NCBI GenBank assembly: GCA_022560025.1
Contig: JAFISE010000045.1
Span: 124,001 to 188,000 of the forward strand
Reading direction: 5' to 3'
DNA: 64,000 nucleotides
Origin: Stagonosporopsis chrysanthemi
Lineage: Eukaryota > Ascomycota > Dothideomycetes > Pleosporales > Didymellaceae
Made by a program: the position numbers and the translations under genes. Shown piece after piece: positions 22,602 through 34,475 of this stretch. Position 1 is the stretch's first letter, and each line of letters begins with the position of its first letter. The notes below the pieces were generated by a model that did no database searches, had not been told where the DNA came from, and saw only the letters and a list, made by a program, of their open reading frames with translations.

Positions 22602-25058
22602 CAGAGGAACTACGTATGAACTACAATCAGTCGAACTACCTTCACAACAAAAACGCTCCTATTCGTATGCACTGTAACTCGACTCACTAATGCACCCCAT
22701 CCTAACGTGTTAACGGTGATTTCGTCCCGCGACAGGCGCGCATGGCATGGGTCATATGAAACCGGCAGGCATGCTGATTCTCACCTGGGAATGCAGCCCC
22801 ACACACGTCTTCGAGGCCATTCTCGTCAATTCTTCCCATTAGTAGTATCTTTGAAACGGCCTCTGTACTCCAACCTCAAACCCCGTGCAAGTCTCGAACT
22901 CACAGATCGTGATCAAGGCAATCTTGCAACACCCACTGACTCTCCACATCAGGCCATCCCTCGACTCCCCAACCTTTCCATACGCGCGTCTTGCATTTCT
23001 CCAAAGCCGTCAGACCGCAAATCTGCACATCTTTTCCGTATCTTCTTCGCTCCCCACATGAAGAAATAAAACATCCATCTCGACCACGAGGCGCGCAAGG
23101 AACAGCGGGTCCCTCGGCAATTAATGTGCGTCGAGACCTGCAACGACCCCAGGGTCTGGAACAGCCTTTGAATCGATCATGGTATTTGCTGTGGATCGGA
23201 AGAACGCGATTCCTGCCAAACCTGTGGTAAAAACTGGGCACTACCTTGCCGGCGGGCGCTATGACGTTACCCTCTCGTTGGCGCGCAGAAGCGAACATTC
23301 CGTCTTGCTTGCGCCAAGCTGTATTGTTTACCGTGTTGCGTATTGCAGTCTGACAAGATGAACGTGCAGTTATTACTTTCCACTGAGTTGTGCAGGTTGC
23401 TATGTGATCCACAAATCCGCCTCATTCGCCTCACTCCGCGGCGTAACGGAAGATCTAGCCGCCTAGCCAAATTTGCGCTCTATCATTTCTTCTTATCACT
23501 TGCGCAGCAAACACAACATGAACAATTATACCAATCAAATCACCAACCGTTCGGTACGCCTCATACCAATCAGCCCCTCGCCATGGACCGTGCATTCTCT
23601 GCACTGCAACCGTGGAGGTCAGGTCGAAAGCGGGCATCGGCATGACTCCCCTCCACAAAAGACACGGAGATGTTCTAAATCCGTCATGCCCTCGAAGCAA
23701 GGCATGACCCCAGCTTCAACACCACTTCGCACAACACACATGCAGCCCTGTGTCACCCTGCATATGCCTCGGGAATGCTTCTTGGGTGGTACTAAACATA
23801 TCTCAAGTTCTTCCTGGCTTAGTAATGTGTCGATCAGGGGACTTGGAATTGCACAACGTGCTTGCTCTGAGCTCTGCAGCATGTACTTATTTTGCCGCAC
23901 GCGAATGCAAACGGCAACTGCAGCATCGTCTATGTTTGGTGACTTCGGCCAATGTGTCGACACCGCATCCGAAGCACGAGTAGCCCTGCGCAAGCAAAGC
24001 TCTCTAATACCCATATGCAACAACCCATCCCGAAACGAACATCTTCCACGTTGAAAGATAGTGAGCAAACTAAGAAAAGCCGCTCCCGCATGTTCAATGC
24101 AGGGCGGACAGAGGAGACTTGGAACGTCATTGTGCATCGCGCAGTCTTTCACCGCTGGGTGGACCGCTGAGTTGTTACTGCGAAGCGCTGAGCCGCTGTG
24201 ACATACAGCGCTACAGGAGCTGTGGTTCGTCATTCGTCATGTAGATCGTGGAATGATTGGCTCGCGAGATGTCAATACACGAGTACTTTACAAAGAAAAC
24301 ATGTGCACGAGTGGTTACAGTCGTTCACTGCATCCCTGAACTGCCCCACAGCAATGGGGTTTGAGTTTCGATGTTGTTGCTTCTTTCCCCGCAGCCTCAC
24401 TTCGTTGTCGTCTAGACATACGTGTCTTGAAGTTCTTGGTAGGCATAGAAATTCTGAGACATCGCGCTGAACACGTCAACGCTGATCACCTACACAGTAC
24501 GATTCGCGACAGTATGCTCGTCATACGCTTTTACACACTCACCTTGTCTTTTCTTGCTTGCAGTCTGGTCATTTTTACCTCTTGTTAGTGATGCGTCTCT
24601 CAAAATTCTTATAGTTCTTGAGGTATCTGAGACAGTATGCCCAACATGACACGAGCAAACAAAACTGTAGCCTACGAGGTGGCAAATCAAGGCCACTTAA
24701 CTTCGACTGGCATCTCTTCCTGCTTGTTGTGTAGGCACACCACACCTTCCAGATTACTTGTTGTTAGTGTGAATGAGGACTGTTGATTGAGCCTTCGTCT
24801 GTTCTGCACAAAGGGAAGACATGCTGATGGGGCCTGCGAAAGACGTACAGTAAGGCGGTGACTCAGTCGTAGGAAAACGAGAGACATGGAATTGCCTGAA
24901 CAATGCCAGCTGTAAGAGGTAGGCCGTAGATGCGCCCCACACGCCAAGGAGAGCGGGGCGGTCCGCCCTCGCTTCTACACCTACATGCTCCAACCCCGTG
25001 ACATCAACTTCGACTTCGACACACCAGCTTCGACTCTTGATTGTGGGTATACTCCAAC
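22602..25058. other. 2.4-kb interval, no supported gene
   Basis: It contains opposed frames of 130-200 codons (for example 23473-24054 plus and 23619-24233 minus) that overlap each other, lack domains and look like chance. Its right end should be the promoter of the thioredoxin gene at 25059. Confidence 0.35.
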
Positions 25059-25206
25059 ATGCATCCAATCCTGTACGCCATCATAGGCGTAGTGATCATC
25101 CTCGTTCTCGGGCCGGTAAGTCCCCCCTCCCTCCGACCATGCCCTCCAAAAAACCACGCTCTCACCCAGTGACCATACACACCAACACTATCTCATCCCC
25201 AAATTG

Positions 25207-25241
<35 letters not shown>

Positions 25242-25254
25242 ACCCCCACCCCCC

Positions 25255-25333
<79 letters not shown>

Positions 25334-25837
25334 AACCCCCCCCCCCCCCCCCCCACCCCCACCCCCACCCCCCCCCCCCCCCCCCCCCCAACCCCCCCCC
25401 CCCCCCCAAACAGACCAACTAACCCCCCAGACCGTCTTCGCAGACCGCACCCCCATCCCCGAAACCTCCCCCGCCGTAACCAAACTCCTCACTTCCACCT
25501 CCCTCACCACCCTCCAACACAGCACCAAATACCTCATCGTCGACTTCTACGCCGACTGGTGCCCGCCCTGCCGCACCATTGCGCCGCTCTTCTCGCAGCT
25601 TGCGGACCGCCACTCTGTGCCCGGCAAACTCGCCTTCGCCAAAGTCAACGTCGACCATGTGAAGGAGGTGGCCAGCAAGTATGGGATCTCGGCTATGCCG
25701 ACTTTTCTGTTTTTCGAGGATGGCGAGGTGGTTGAGGTTGAGGTGCAGAGGAAGGGGGGGAGGGAGGGGGTAAGGATGGTGAGGGGGGCGGATGTGGGGT
25801 TGTTGAGGGCGGTGGTGGAGGAGCTGAGGGGGAGGGT

Positions 25838-25841
<4 letters not shown>
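25059..25841 (+). CDS. Membrane-anchored thioredoxin-domain protein (CPPC active site)
   Basis: Exons 25059-25115 and 25431-25841 give 155 residues. Exon 1 encodes almost exactly one hydrophobic anchor (MHPILYAIIGVVIILVLGP). Exon 2 encodes a thioredoxin fold: 'YLIVDFYADWCPPC' with redox Cys63 and Cys66, then 'KVNVDHVKEVASKYGISAMPTFLFF', which carries the conserved cis-Pro (MPT). It would reduce or exchange disulphides in client proteins while tethered to a membrane; the anchor's topology is not determinable here. The active site is CPPC rather than the usual CGPC, and the basic C-terminal third is unusually Gly/Arg/Val-rich. The single 315-bp intron is some six times the local norm and holds the long C tract. 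The donor is GTAAGT, with a branch-like 'ctaac' just before the acceptor CAG. A sharp change from C-rich to G-rich sense sequence occurs inside exon 2. Confidence 0.88.
25209..25407 (+). repeat. About 200-nt near-pure poly-C tract inside an intron
   Basis: Cytosine homopolymer interrupted by a few single or clustered A residues. The longest uninterrupted run is roughly 75 C. It lies wholly inside the intron of the thioredoxin gene, on the sense strand, so the pre-mRNA carries poly-C. The opposite strand is a long G tract able to form G-quadruplexes. Confidence 0.95.
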
Positions 25842-25883
<42 letters not shown>

Positions 25884-25933
25884 TGTGTGTGTGTGTGAGT
25901 GTGTGTGTGTGGGGGGGGGGGGGGGGGGGGGGG
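25840..25933 (+). repeat. Compound microsatellite (GA)n-(GT)n-poly-G
   Basis: It begins at the thioredoxin stop codon: about 40 nt of GA dinucleotides, about 30 nt of GT with one GA interruption, then about 23 G. It probably lies in the 3' UTR. Confidence 0.95.
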
Positions 25934-26321
25934 ATAAGAGTTTGGGGAGATGATGCGGGTCTGCTGTTTAGGTCGGGTTTTTTTCTTTCGCGATTGACCA
26001 CTGTGTATGTGCAAAGACGGTGGCTAGTCTATTCGCACGTTCTAGATGTTCTTCTGGGAGGCAGCTAAGGGCAAGGCAGTCTTTCAGCACAGCCTTTACT
26101 ATTTGTAGCTTGTGCTATATTCTGCAAGAGCCTCCGTTGGAGCTGGGTGACTTGGGATCTGTAGCCTACTTTTGGCGTAACCCGAAAGCCAGACTCCAGA
26201 CCACTATCATACTGCCGTATCATGCTTACGAATCCATTGGCTCACTAAACTGGTGAGTTAGGAAGGAGGGCATACTTCGATGATATCTACCACTAAGCAT
26301 GGGTACATAAGACGTCATGTT
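25934..26321. other. Convergent 3' flanks of the thioredoxin and acyl-CoA synthetase genes
   Basis: About 390 bp with no gene. It should include both polyadenylation regions. Confidence 0.4.
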
Positions 26322-28372
26322 CTACTGTCCCTTCCCCTCCTGTAGCCACTTGATCGCTTCGGCTTTCAGCTTGAACTTCTGTATCTTCCCACTTGGCGTC
26401 TTGGGGTAGTCCTCCACGAAGAAGACATACTTGGGTACTAGACGGTGTCAGCATACGGCCCTTCACCAGCCGCGGCAAACTTACCAAGGTGGTGACTCAG
26501 CTTCTCCCTGACCCAGCTCCTCACTTCATCTGTTGTAACACTCCCCTCCTCGCCCTCATGCTTGACCACAAACGCAGCAACAACCTCGCCGTACCGCTCA
26601 TCGGGAAGACCCGCGACACTGACCTCGCGGACAGCCGGGTGCGCAAACAGGCAGTTTTCGACTTCAAGAGGGTGAATGTTCTCGCCGCCCTTGATGATGA
26701 GGTCCTTGATGCGGCCCGTGATGCGGACATAGCCGTCGGCGTCCATGGCGGCCTCGTCGCCAGTGTGCATCCACATGACGCCGTTGTCGTCGGGCACCAT
26801 GACTTCGGACGTTCTCTCCTCATCGCCCCAGTACCCCTTCATGAGCAGATAGCCACTTACGGCAAGTTCGCCGCGCTCGTCGATGCCCAGTGTGCGCGAC
26901 CAGTCGGTGGGATCCACGACCTTGGCTTGCACGTGTGGAAGGAGGCGCCCGACGCTGTCGATTCGCTTTTCGATTGGGTCGTCGGTTGTGGTCATGCAGC
27001 TGACGGGGCTTGTTTCGGTCATGCCGTAGCAGATGGTCAGCTCAGTCAAGTTCAGCTGCTTGTGCAGTTTCCGCATCAGCTCGGCAGGTATCGACGATCC
27101 CGCTGCGATGCCGGTTCGTAGATGCTCAAAGCCGTCGCGAGGCACGGCGCCGTGCGCCAGCAAGTCGAGCTCGGCCACGAACATGGTCGGTACGCCATAC
27201 AAGGCAGTGGCTTTGTATTCGCGAACTGCCTCGAGGGTTGCGAGCGGATGGAAGGCCTCCGCGGGCCAAATGATGGAGGAGCCGTGGGTGGCGGTCGCCA
27301 TGTAGCCGAGAATGCAGCCAAAGCAGCTAGAACCGGACGTCAGAGTCTACTGAACATAGGCGTGTGAGACAACGTACTGGAAGAGCGGAGGCGGACTGCA
27401 TACGCGGTCATGCTCCGTCAACAGCATCCTGTCGCCGATGCTGTTTCCATTGTTCAAAATGCTTCGATGGCTCAAACAAGCAGCTTTGGGCATACTGGTG
27501 GTCCCCGATGTAAACTGGATATTGACAATGTCATTGGGATCCAGTCCTTGGTCTTCCAAAGCACTGCCCTGACCACCGTCTTCCAAGACATGCTCGAATC
27601 TCGTTGTGCTCTTATACACTGCGCAGTCGATCCTCCCCTGCGCATTGTCCACCATGATGACATTTCGAAGAGACGGCACTAGCTCTGACTGGAGCTTTGA
27701 CCCAGTCAGATCCGGTACGAGATGTGTGAGAAGCGGGATGTTGGACCGTGGGTCTTTGCGTGGGAGGTTCGTTTCGGCGCCAATGATCAAATGGGCGGCT
27801 TCGAGGTGGTTGAGCGCGGAGAGGACTTGGGGGGCATTGAAGGCGGGGTTCAATGGCACCAGTATCGCGCCCAGCTTGAAGAGCGCATAGGTGGTCTAGG
27901 GAGTCGTTAGCATTCCAACCTGCGCTCTCCGCTTGGCGCCATACGGTAGCAAACTCGACATTGTTGCCCAACGACACCGCAACCCGGTCCCCTTTCTTCA
28001 CGCCCTTCTTCTGCAAGCCCCTGGCAAGCGCATTGGAGTCGCGGTCGAGCGCCTCGTACGTGAGAGTGATGCGCTGGTGGTGCGAAATGACCCTGTCGAC
28101 CCGAATAAGCTCGTGCTCTTACACACCCGCGCACCTCGAAGACGTACGCATTGCGGTCGCCGAATCGGCGTACAACACCCGCAAAGTGCTCTGGCACCGT
28201 CTGCTCGAGAAGCGGAGGCTGCCGTCGTCAGTAGCTGTCAAGCCCAGGGTCCGAGCTCTGGCGTGTGTACCTCGGTTGGTCCCGCGCGGAACGCCTGGGT
28301 CAGAATGCCTCGCCGCGTGCTATGTGAGAGCGAGAACCACCTCGAGGAGCGAGCAACTACCGTCCGGAGCAT
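26322..28372 (-). CDS. Acyl-CoA synthetase (AMP-binding), ACSF2-like, probably mitochondrial
   Basis: Minus-strand exons: 28372-28271, 28218-28148, 28092-27945, 27895-27378, 27326-26485, 26437-26322, giving 598 residues; all five introns are 47-55 bp and GT..AG. It activates fatty or related carboxylic acids with ATP and CoA. The adenylate-forming marks are in order: P-loop TSGTTSMPK near 236-244, PLFHCFG formed exactly across an intron, YGMTETSPVS, the WMHTGDEA motif, GRIKDLIIKGGENIHPLEVE, and PKTPSGKIQKF with the catalytic Lys near the C-terminus. The N-terminus (MLRTVVARSSRWFSLSHSTRRG) is basic, Ser/Arg-rich and free of acids, a good mitochondrial presequence. Medium-chain substrates are suggested by similarity to ACSF2, which is inference. 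The gene is convergent with the thioredoxin gene. Confidence 0.93.
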
Positions 28373-28678
28373 CTTCACGTAGCAGAAACATTGACGGGAA
28401 AGGTACATAGCCGAGCATCTTGTATTGCATGCAGGATTGAAGCGGCAGCTAGTGCACTCCACGTCGGAACGTATCCCGTGCAACGGGATAGTTTAATGCG
28501 GGGTCAGGGCAAGGCTAATGGCGGCTGAAGGTGCGGAATGTGTCTAAACAGGGAGATCAACCGAGAGGGAAGGAGAGCCAAAGGTTTGACACTGAAGATT
28601 CATTGATACGTCTGATGCGCCCAAGATGCAACCGTTCAAACCGAAGGGCCGTAACGCCAAACCTCAAATATTCGTACA
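28373..28678. other. Short intergenic region
   Basis: About 300 bp between the 5' end of the acyl-CoA synthetase gene and the 3' end of the TBC gene, both on the minus strand. Nothing else was seen. Confidence 0.4.
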
Positions 28679-31600
28679 TCAAGCCTTGTCGCTCTCAAAC
28701 TCCACCACCCGTCTACTGGCATCGCTTGCTCTTCGATCCTTCGTACTCTTAATGTCTTTGTCGAGGTCGGGCGACAGAAGGTCAGTGAGGTTCTCTTCCT
28801 TGGTCGAAACGACATCCGCCGTCTCCGCGCCTTCGAGTAGATCTGCGTCCTTTTCTTCCTCGTGATCGTCCTCGTCGTCCCTGGCATGTTGTGATTGTGC
28901 GTCGAGCTCTTTCTGAGCCTCGTCGTATCGGCGTCTGACTTCTGCTGCTACACGCATACCATCGTTGACAATGCCATCGAGCATGCCTCGGATGCTCTTG
29001 CTCGGCGGAACTACGCCGACACCAGCACCACCCACCACGCCCATGCCTCCTGTCAGGTTGGACATCTGCCTACCTGCATTGGCGAAGGTAGTGAGGTTAG
29101 AAGAGCTTGACGCTGATGATGGTAGTGGTTCGTCGGCCAGGCGGAATGAGGACGAGAAGCCAACTTCGAAGAACTGCTCGAGTACTTCGTCTGCAAGGAT
29201 GACCATGCGGAAGGTGGGTAATGTTATGTGAAGGGGTTTGTTGGGATCCAACGCAAGATTCGCTGCTTTAGCTTTCTCGTTTCGCTCGCCTAACTCGGAC
29301 TCGATAGTGTGTGTTGATTGCGTTGGCGACCGCGGGTTGGCGTCAGATTGGGTGGGTGTTAGTGAACTCCCCGTAGGCTTTTCGGCTTTCGGTGTCGAAG
29401 GTTCGTCATCAAAGTCGATGAGGTCGTCCTCGTCTTCGTCACCAATCGCGAAGTTGTCCAGGCCTTCTTCTGCCTGCTCCACGGCACTGCCGTTCTGGTT
29501 CGAGGCATGGTCGGGATCGGCATACTCAAAACATCTGCGAATAAAGGCAGAGACACTGCTCAAGAATTGCTCGTCGCGTGACATTGGCGGATCAGCGCCT
29601 ACATCAAGCGACGAGACTGAGGGGCTGACGGACTCGTGTAGTCCCCTCCGTGACAGGAACAGAAGGGCTTCGGATATCCTCAGAATGCCCTCACGATCCA
29701 CCTTGCCGTCGCCATCGTCGTCATAAAGCTCAAAGAAATAGCTGATGTTCGACATGATGTCTTTCGTCCCCTTGACCGCGGCAAACCCAGCCACTACATT
29801 TTGCAAGGACAGCGAGTCCGTCATATCGGTATCCCAACGGCGGAAGAGTCTCTTGAGGAATTCGTGATCAGCAGGCTCTGGCCCTGAGCCCCATGGTGAC
29901 ATAGGTGGACGACTCCTCATGCTGCCACCGAAGTAGGAGTGACTTTGTCCAGAGTTTGCTTCCTTGGGTGAAGTAGGCGAGTCGGTAACGGCCCATTTTG
30001 CGATTCCTACACACGGTTAACATCCGGCTCTATCTCTTGTAAAGCATACTTACCAGCAAGGAATTCTCTGAAAGCATCGTAGTCCATGTGTGTAGGACTG
30101 ACTCCCACAGCGACACGTCCTTTCTCCGCATTGCTGCCTACAAAACCACTGACAATCTCGGTAGCCTTTGCCCGACTGGCCTTTGCCTTTCGTTCGGCTT
30201 CTTGTTGCATGATTTCGGTTCTTTGTTGTCGCTCGTACAAGACAGCGTAGAACCTGTCGTACAAGAAGCCTAGATCGTTGACGCTCAGTTTCTTGCTCTC
30301 CGGACCCAGGTTTCGGATAGATGTGCGCTTAGCAAAGTTCTCGATGTTCTCTAGAACCGCATCTTTGTGCTTCGCTCTTTGTTCCGAGATGGTATTCTGG
30401 GTGATGCCAGCAAACTCCTTGAAAGCGACTACCATGAGTTCCTGGAACCGAGTAACAGCCCGCAGCTTGGGGTTTTCGGACTTCGGGTGAGCAGACTCGT
30501 CGAGTCTGGAAAAATAAGACTTCAGCACGGAAATGAAAGAGCCGTCGTCTGCAGCGTCAAGCAACTGCTCCCCGTTGATTCGCAGAATAGCAAGACCGAT
30601 TTGGAAGAGCACCTTCGGTCCTTCGAGGAAGAAAACATCTAAGACGCGGAACGCGAAGATCAAGGGCATCGAGTTGATGTACAACGATAGGAACCAGGGC
30701 AGCGAAACTACAGAAAGCTGAACATCTGATTTGACGAGGTGATCCCAAAGGATTGGCATCGTTTTCTCGACAAGAGATTCAAACACTTTCTGATCCAGCA
30801 GTGTCCCGTACATGGTTTGTGAGTAGTAGCCGGGTAGCAGGCGGTCGCACAGGATTGACAGCAAGAAGTAGGCCTGAGGCTCAGAAACATAACTTGAGCG
30901 GTCAGAAGAAGGAAGTCATCACCACGAGGATATACGTACATCAACAGCGCTGCCACGACAATATTCATGGCCTGACAGTATCCAACCTCCTCGTTCGTCC
31001 AGCTGTATGCTGTGAGGACTCGTCGCAGCCGACCGATGCCCGCCTCGTCCTGAAAACCTGGGTACTCCGGCAGACTACGATTCAAGTCCTTCTCAATCTC
31101 GTCTATCGCCAGCGACTCTCGTCCCGAGAATTTGGCCAACGTGTCGGTATACAGGTTCGGGTTCTGCAAGCGCAGGAAGAACGAGCCAGAGGTGAGCTCC
31201 CAGATCTCGCCTCGTAATCGATTGGGCAGTCCAACGCGAATGAGTTTGTGGAATGTGGGCTGGCGGATGAGTGTGGCGCCTCGACCGTTGTCTGTGCCAT
31301 GTCAGAGTTGCGGAGAGCGGGTCTTTACGTGTGCCTACCTCGCAGATACTCGCGCCACAACCGGATCTTGGTTGCGTCTCTTAGCTTTCGCGCATTGCCA
31401 GGGTACTTGAAGGTCAACCCAAGGCCTGTGTCCGGATGCTCTCGCGCTTGCTGAGCCTCGCCACCAGCCGTCTTCTCCTCCTCTGAGGTAAGCAGGTACT
31501 CTGTATAGCTAGTGACAGCCACCTTGCGCAGGGTGTCGACACTCTTAACGCCCTCTCTCAATCCCTTCTTCAGACTATCGCAGAAGCGCTCACAAGCTTG

Positions 31601-32143
31601 CCGCGACCCAGCTAGCTGGATGGTAAGCTTCTGGCCGGCAGGTGTCTTCGTCTTCGAGTCGGGGATGCCGTTCCACGTGGTGATGGCGAGCGCAAACATG
31701 TAGCTCTGGCTGTGCAGTCGCTCAACCCTCCTGATCGCGCACAGCGGTAGTGTGAAGCCATTGCCAGCGGGTCCTGCGCCGTGCGTCTGTCCTGTGAAGC
31801 TGCTGGAGGAGCTCGAGCTGGCTGTGTTGAGGAAGCTAGACCCTTGTGTGGAGAAGCAGAGGTACTGCTCGCTCAGGTGCAGTTTGCCAACATAGTGGTT
31901 GCCCTGGCCTCGCTCCCCTTCTGTCGCAGCTTCGCCGGAGCTCCTCGTGGAATGGTGGGGCTGGAGGGTGAGCTCGGCGGTGATCTCTTGTAGAGGGTTT
32001 TGCGAGTCGGGCAGCCGGAACTGGAAGCGAAAGAGGGTCGCTTTGGACGGCCGGCGGTCGCTCGAAGCTGGGGCGGCGATGTTGCTGAGGGTGGGCTCTA
32101 TGAACTGCTGGGCCTTCTGCACCAGATTCCCTATGCTGAACAT
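28679..32143 (-). CDS. GYP2: Rab GTPase-activating protein with GRAM, TBC and EF-hand (Gyp2/Mdr1 type)
   Basis: Minus-strand exons: 32143-31339, 31291-30940, 30892-30054, 30006-28679, giving 1107 residues with three 47-bp introns. It accelerates GTP hydrolysis by a Rab/Ypt GTPase in endosome-Golgi traffic; yeast Gyp2/Mdr1 acts on Ypt6. Domain order: a GRAM lipid-binding region (about 85-205, 'HYVGKLHLSEQYLCFST'), then a TBC domain from about 285 with the two catalytic fingers IEKDLNR (Arg340) and GYCQAMN (Gln375), then a helical region, and an EF-hand loop at about 761-772 (DDDGDGKVDREG). The C-terminal part is acidic and disordered with Lys/Asp clusters. Length and domain order match the fungal Gyp2 and animal TBC1D8/9 group. 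It is a well-supported single-copy housekeeping gene; nothing odd was seen except very uniform introns. Confidence 0.95.
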
Positions 32144-32477
32144 GGCGGATGATCGAGCGCGGCGAGTCGGGCGGGGGTGAGCTATGTAGCAGGAACGTCG
32201 TGTGCGTGCCTCATTGCGCGCTGCAGACGTGCATTCTTCGCGGCATCAGCTTCGGACGTCGTGTTCTTGGCCGGGCTGAGTGCTGTCTCAAGTTCGAGGT
32301 GGGTCATTCCGCCCGACCCGCTGCAGCAGGGGCCCACTCCTTAGTAAGGCACCGTCATTGAGGCTCAGTGTGCAATGTGGCTAATAAAATATTATGTATT
32401 ATCGCAAACGCCATCTCTACTTCTCAGGCTAACCATCATGATGTAGCCACTTTTGGCATGGACGCTTCTCTGCCTCA
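32144..32477. other. Short intergenic region
   Basis: About 330 bp holding the promoter of the TBC gene and the terminator of the SDR gene, both on the minus strand. An A/T-rich stretch near 32384-32402 may be part of the SDR polyadenylation region. Confidence 0.4.
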
Positions 32478-33678
32478 CTAAGTGCAAGTGTATGCTCCAT
32501 CGACACGAAGGTCCGCGCCGTTCACGTACAAACTGGCATCGCTGGACAGGAACGTGACAGCGCCCATGAGATCCTCGGGACGACCCATCTTACCCACGGG
32601 AATGAGAGAAGTCCACTGCTTCTGCAGCTCTGGGTTGTCGTCGAGGATTTTCTTGGTGCTGCAAGACTTTAGTATGGGTTTGAAGAGATGGCATGCAAGA
32701 CTTACAGCGCTGTGAGCATGTAGCCGGGCGAGATGCAGTTCACGCGAATGCCGTACTGCGCCCACTCGACAGCCAAGCTGGAGGCCAAGTGCCTGACGGC
32801 AGCCTTTGCCGCATTGTATGGTGCCTGTGGCTGCGGAACGTTGACGATGGACCCAGACATGCTGCCAATCATGACCACACTGCCGGGCGCCTTGCGCTCC
32901 ATCAAGTGCTTAGCAACGGCAACAGCGTACAGATAGGTTCCGTCGACATTGACGCCCCAAAGCTTCTGGATGCGGTCGTGAGGGTATGAGATCGCATCGT
33001 AGTTCTCTGTAAACCCAGCCGAGGTGACGAGGTTGTCGACCTTGCCATGCGCTTTGAGGATCTCAGCGAACGACTCGTTCACCGAGTCTGGGCTCGAGAC
33101 ATCACAGTAGTGCGCCGTGACCTTGGGCAGCCTGATGTAGGATCGTTAGCCACGTACCACACCGCCGTCAACCCTCCTTTAACTCACTTGGTGTATCCAG
33201 AGTCATTCTCTTGCTTGAACAGATCGATCAAGCCCTCAGCTGATCTCTGAGCTTCCTCCTTGTTCATGTCGACGATGGCAACATCGGCGCCCGATGTGAC
33301 CAATGCTTGAGCCATGACCAGGCCCAACCCTCGAGCGCCACCTGTGACGACTGCAGTCTTGCCCTCCATGGAGAATGTAGCGAGAGTACGCTTGAAGTGG
33401 AAGCCTCCACGGCCCTGCACTGGCTGCGATGGAGGCAGGTCTTTCTCCTCCGGGTACTCGACTACGATGTCCTCCCTCGTGCGAGCGAACTGACCCTCGT
33501 GATCTCCACTCTCGCCGGCCGCAGCAGATGAAGATCCAGCATCGTAGTCCTCCTCGCGGCTTTTGTCAAAGCGGCTGGCCGAGCTTGTGAATGGCCGCAC
33601 GGTGGAGATAGCTGGGCGAAATGCAGCTTGCACTCGTGCCACTCGAGTGATCTGGCGAGCAATCTGAGCTTTGAACAT
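32478..33678 (-). CDS. Short-chain dehydrogenase/reductase, probably mitochondrial
   Basis: Minus-strand exons: 33678-33188, 33131-32706, 32658-32478, giving 365 residues. It is an NAD(P)-dependent classical SDR: TGGARGLG at 112-119 for the cofactor, NxxG-type 'SAGF', catalytic Ser near 254-256 (IGSMSG), and YNAAK with Tyr269 and Lys273. The C-terminal 'SPGYMLTAL' and 'YVNGADLRVDGAYTCT' are typical of polyol or sorbose-type reductases such as D-arabinitol 2-dehydrogenase and Sou1/Sou2. The first ~100 residues precede the fold: a basic, Arg/Ser-rich start (MFKAQIARQITRVARVQAAF) suggests mitochondrial import, followed by an acidic linker. The substrate is probably a sugar alcohol or keto-sugar by similarity; this is inference. 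It shares a divergent promoter region with the inositol phosphatase gene. Confidence 0.92.
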
Positions 33679-34475
33679 TATGGAGAAGGATTGTGGTGCC
33701 TTGGTGACAGCTCAAGAAAAGATCTTTGGGGTGAGGTGGCTGCTTTTAAAGACGTGCAGCTTGTGCTCAGGTATCGTCAGTCGATGAAGCTCTAGATCCC
33801 GTCCTCGGATGCGCCTCGAGACGATCGGCTTCCCAAACGAAGCTTAGAAGTCAATGTCAAAGGCCCGAGGGAAATCAGTAATGAATTACGAGATTGCAAT
33901 CAGCAACGTTTGCGAGCTTCAATTGCCCTTGAACATGCTGTTCTTGAGCTCTGGACAGCTTCGCCTGGAGCTCCCCACCATTATTCTTTTGATGAGCATA
34001 ATGACGTAGGCGGAGAGTCGATCCATCCCGCACATGTATCTCTCTCCAACAATCCACCTCCAGTACCCTCTTTTTCTGCGCGCCGTCGCACGCCTGTCTC
34101 CACCTCCAAGCCCCTTGTGGCACGTCTCTGGCTCGGCCTTTCCTCCGTGAGGACCGACTGTACGGGGAATCCGCGCCGTGAGGTGACGCAGTTTACGATT
34201 CCCGTACTGGCGGAAGAACGCGCAGCAGGGTCCTTGCAGCAGTAGCAGCAGTCAACAACGCTTCATCTACACCACGTGTGCAGTGAATATCGAAATACAC
34301 TGACATAATATCGAGTATGCTTTATCTTCTTGTTCTCTGTTGTCGCGAGCCCAATGACGAGTTTCGACCCAACGCCAACCGCAAATCTGCCACTCGCGGC
34401 CCGTAGAGCGTCCGAAGAAACTGTAGCCATGCTGACACAAACGCGTTCAGCAGCCGCGGTGCCTGCCATTCCACC
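33679..34475. promoter_or_regulatory. Divergent promoter region between SDR and INP54-type genes
   Basis: About 800 bp separates the two divergent starts. CT-rich stretches precede the phosphatase start. Several short frames occur, none supported. No specific operator was recognised. Confidence 0.4.

Noticed and set aside
23473..24233. Opposed frames of about 200 codons on both strands
   Set aside because: They overlap each other, have no recognisable domain, signal peptide or splice structure.
25162..25537. Poly-Gly and poly-Pro frames across the C tract
   Set aside because: They are translations of homopolymer in an intron and not genes.
26393..27121. Plus-strand frame of 242 codons
   Set aside because: Antisense to the acyl-CoA synthetase C-terminal half; no domain of its own.
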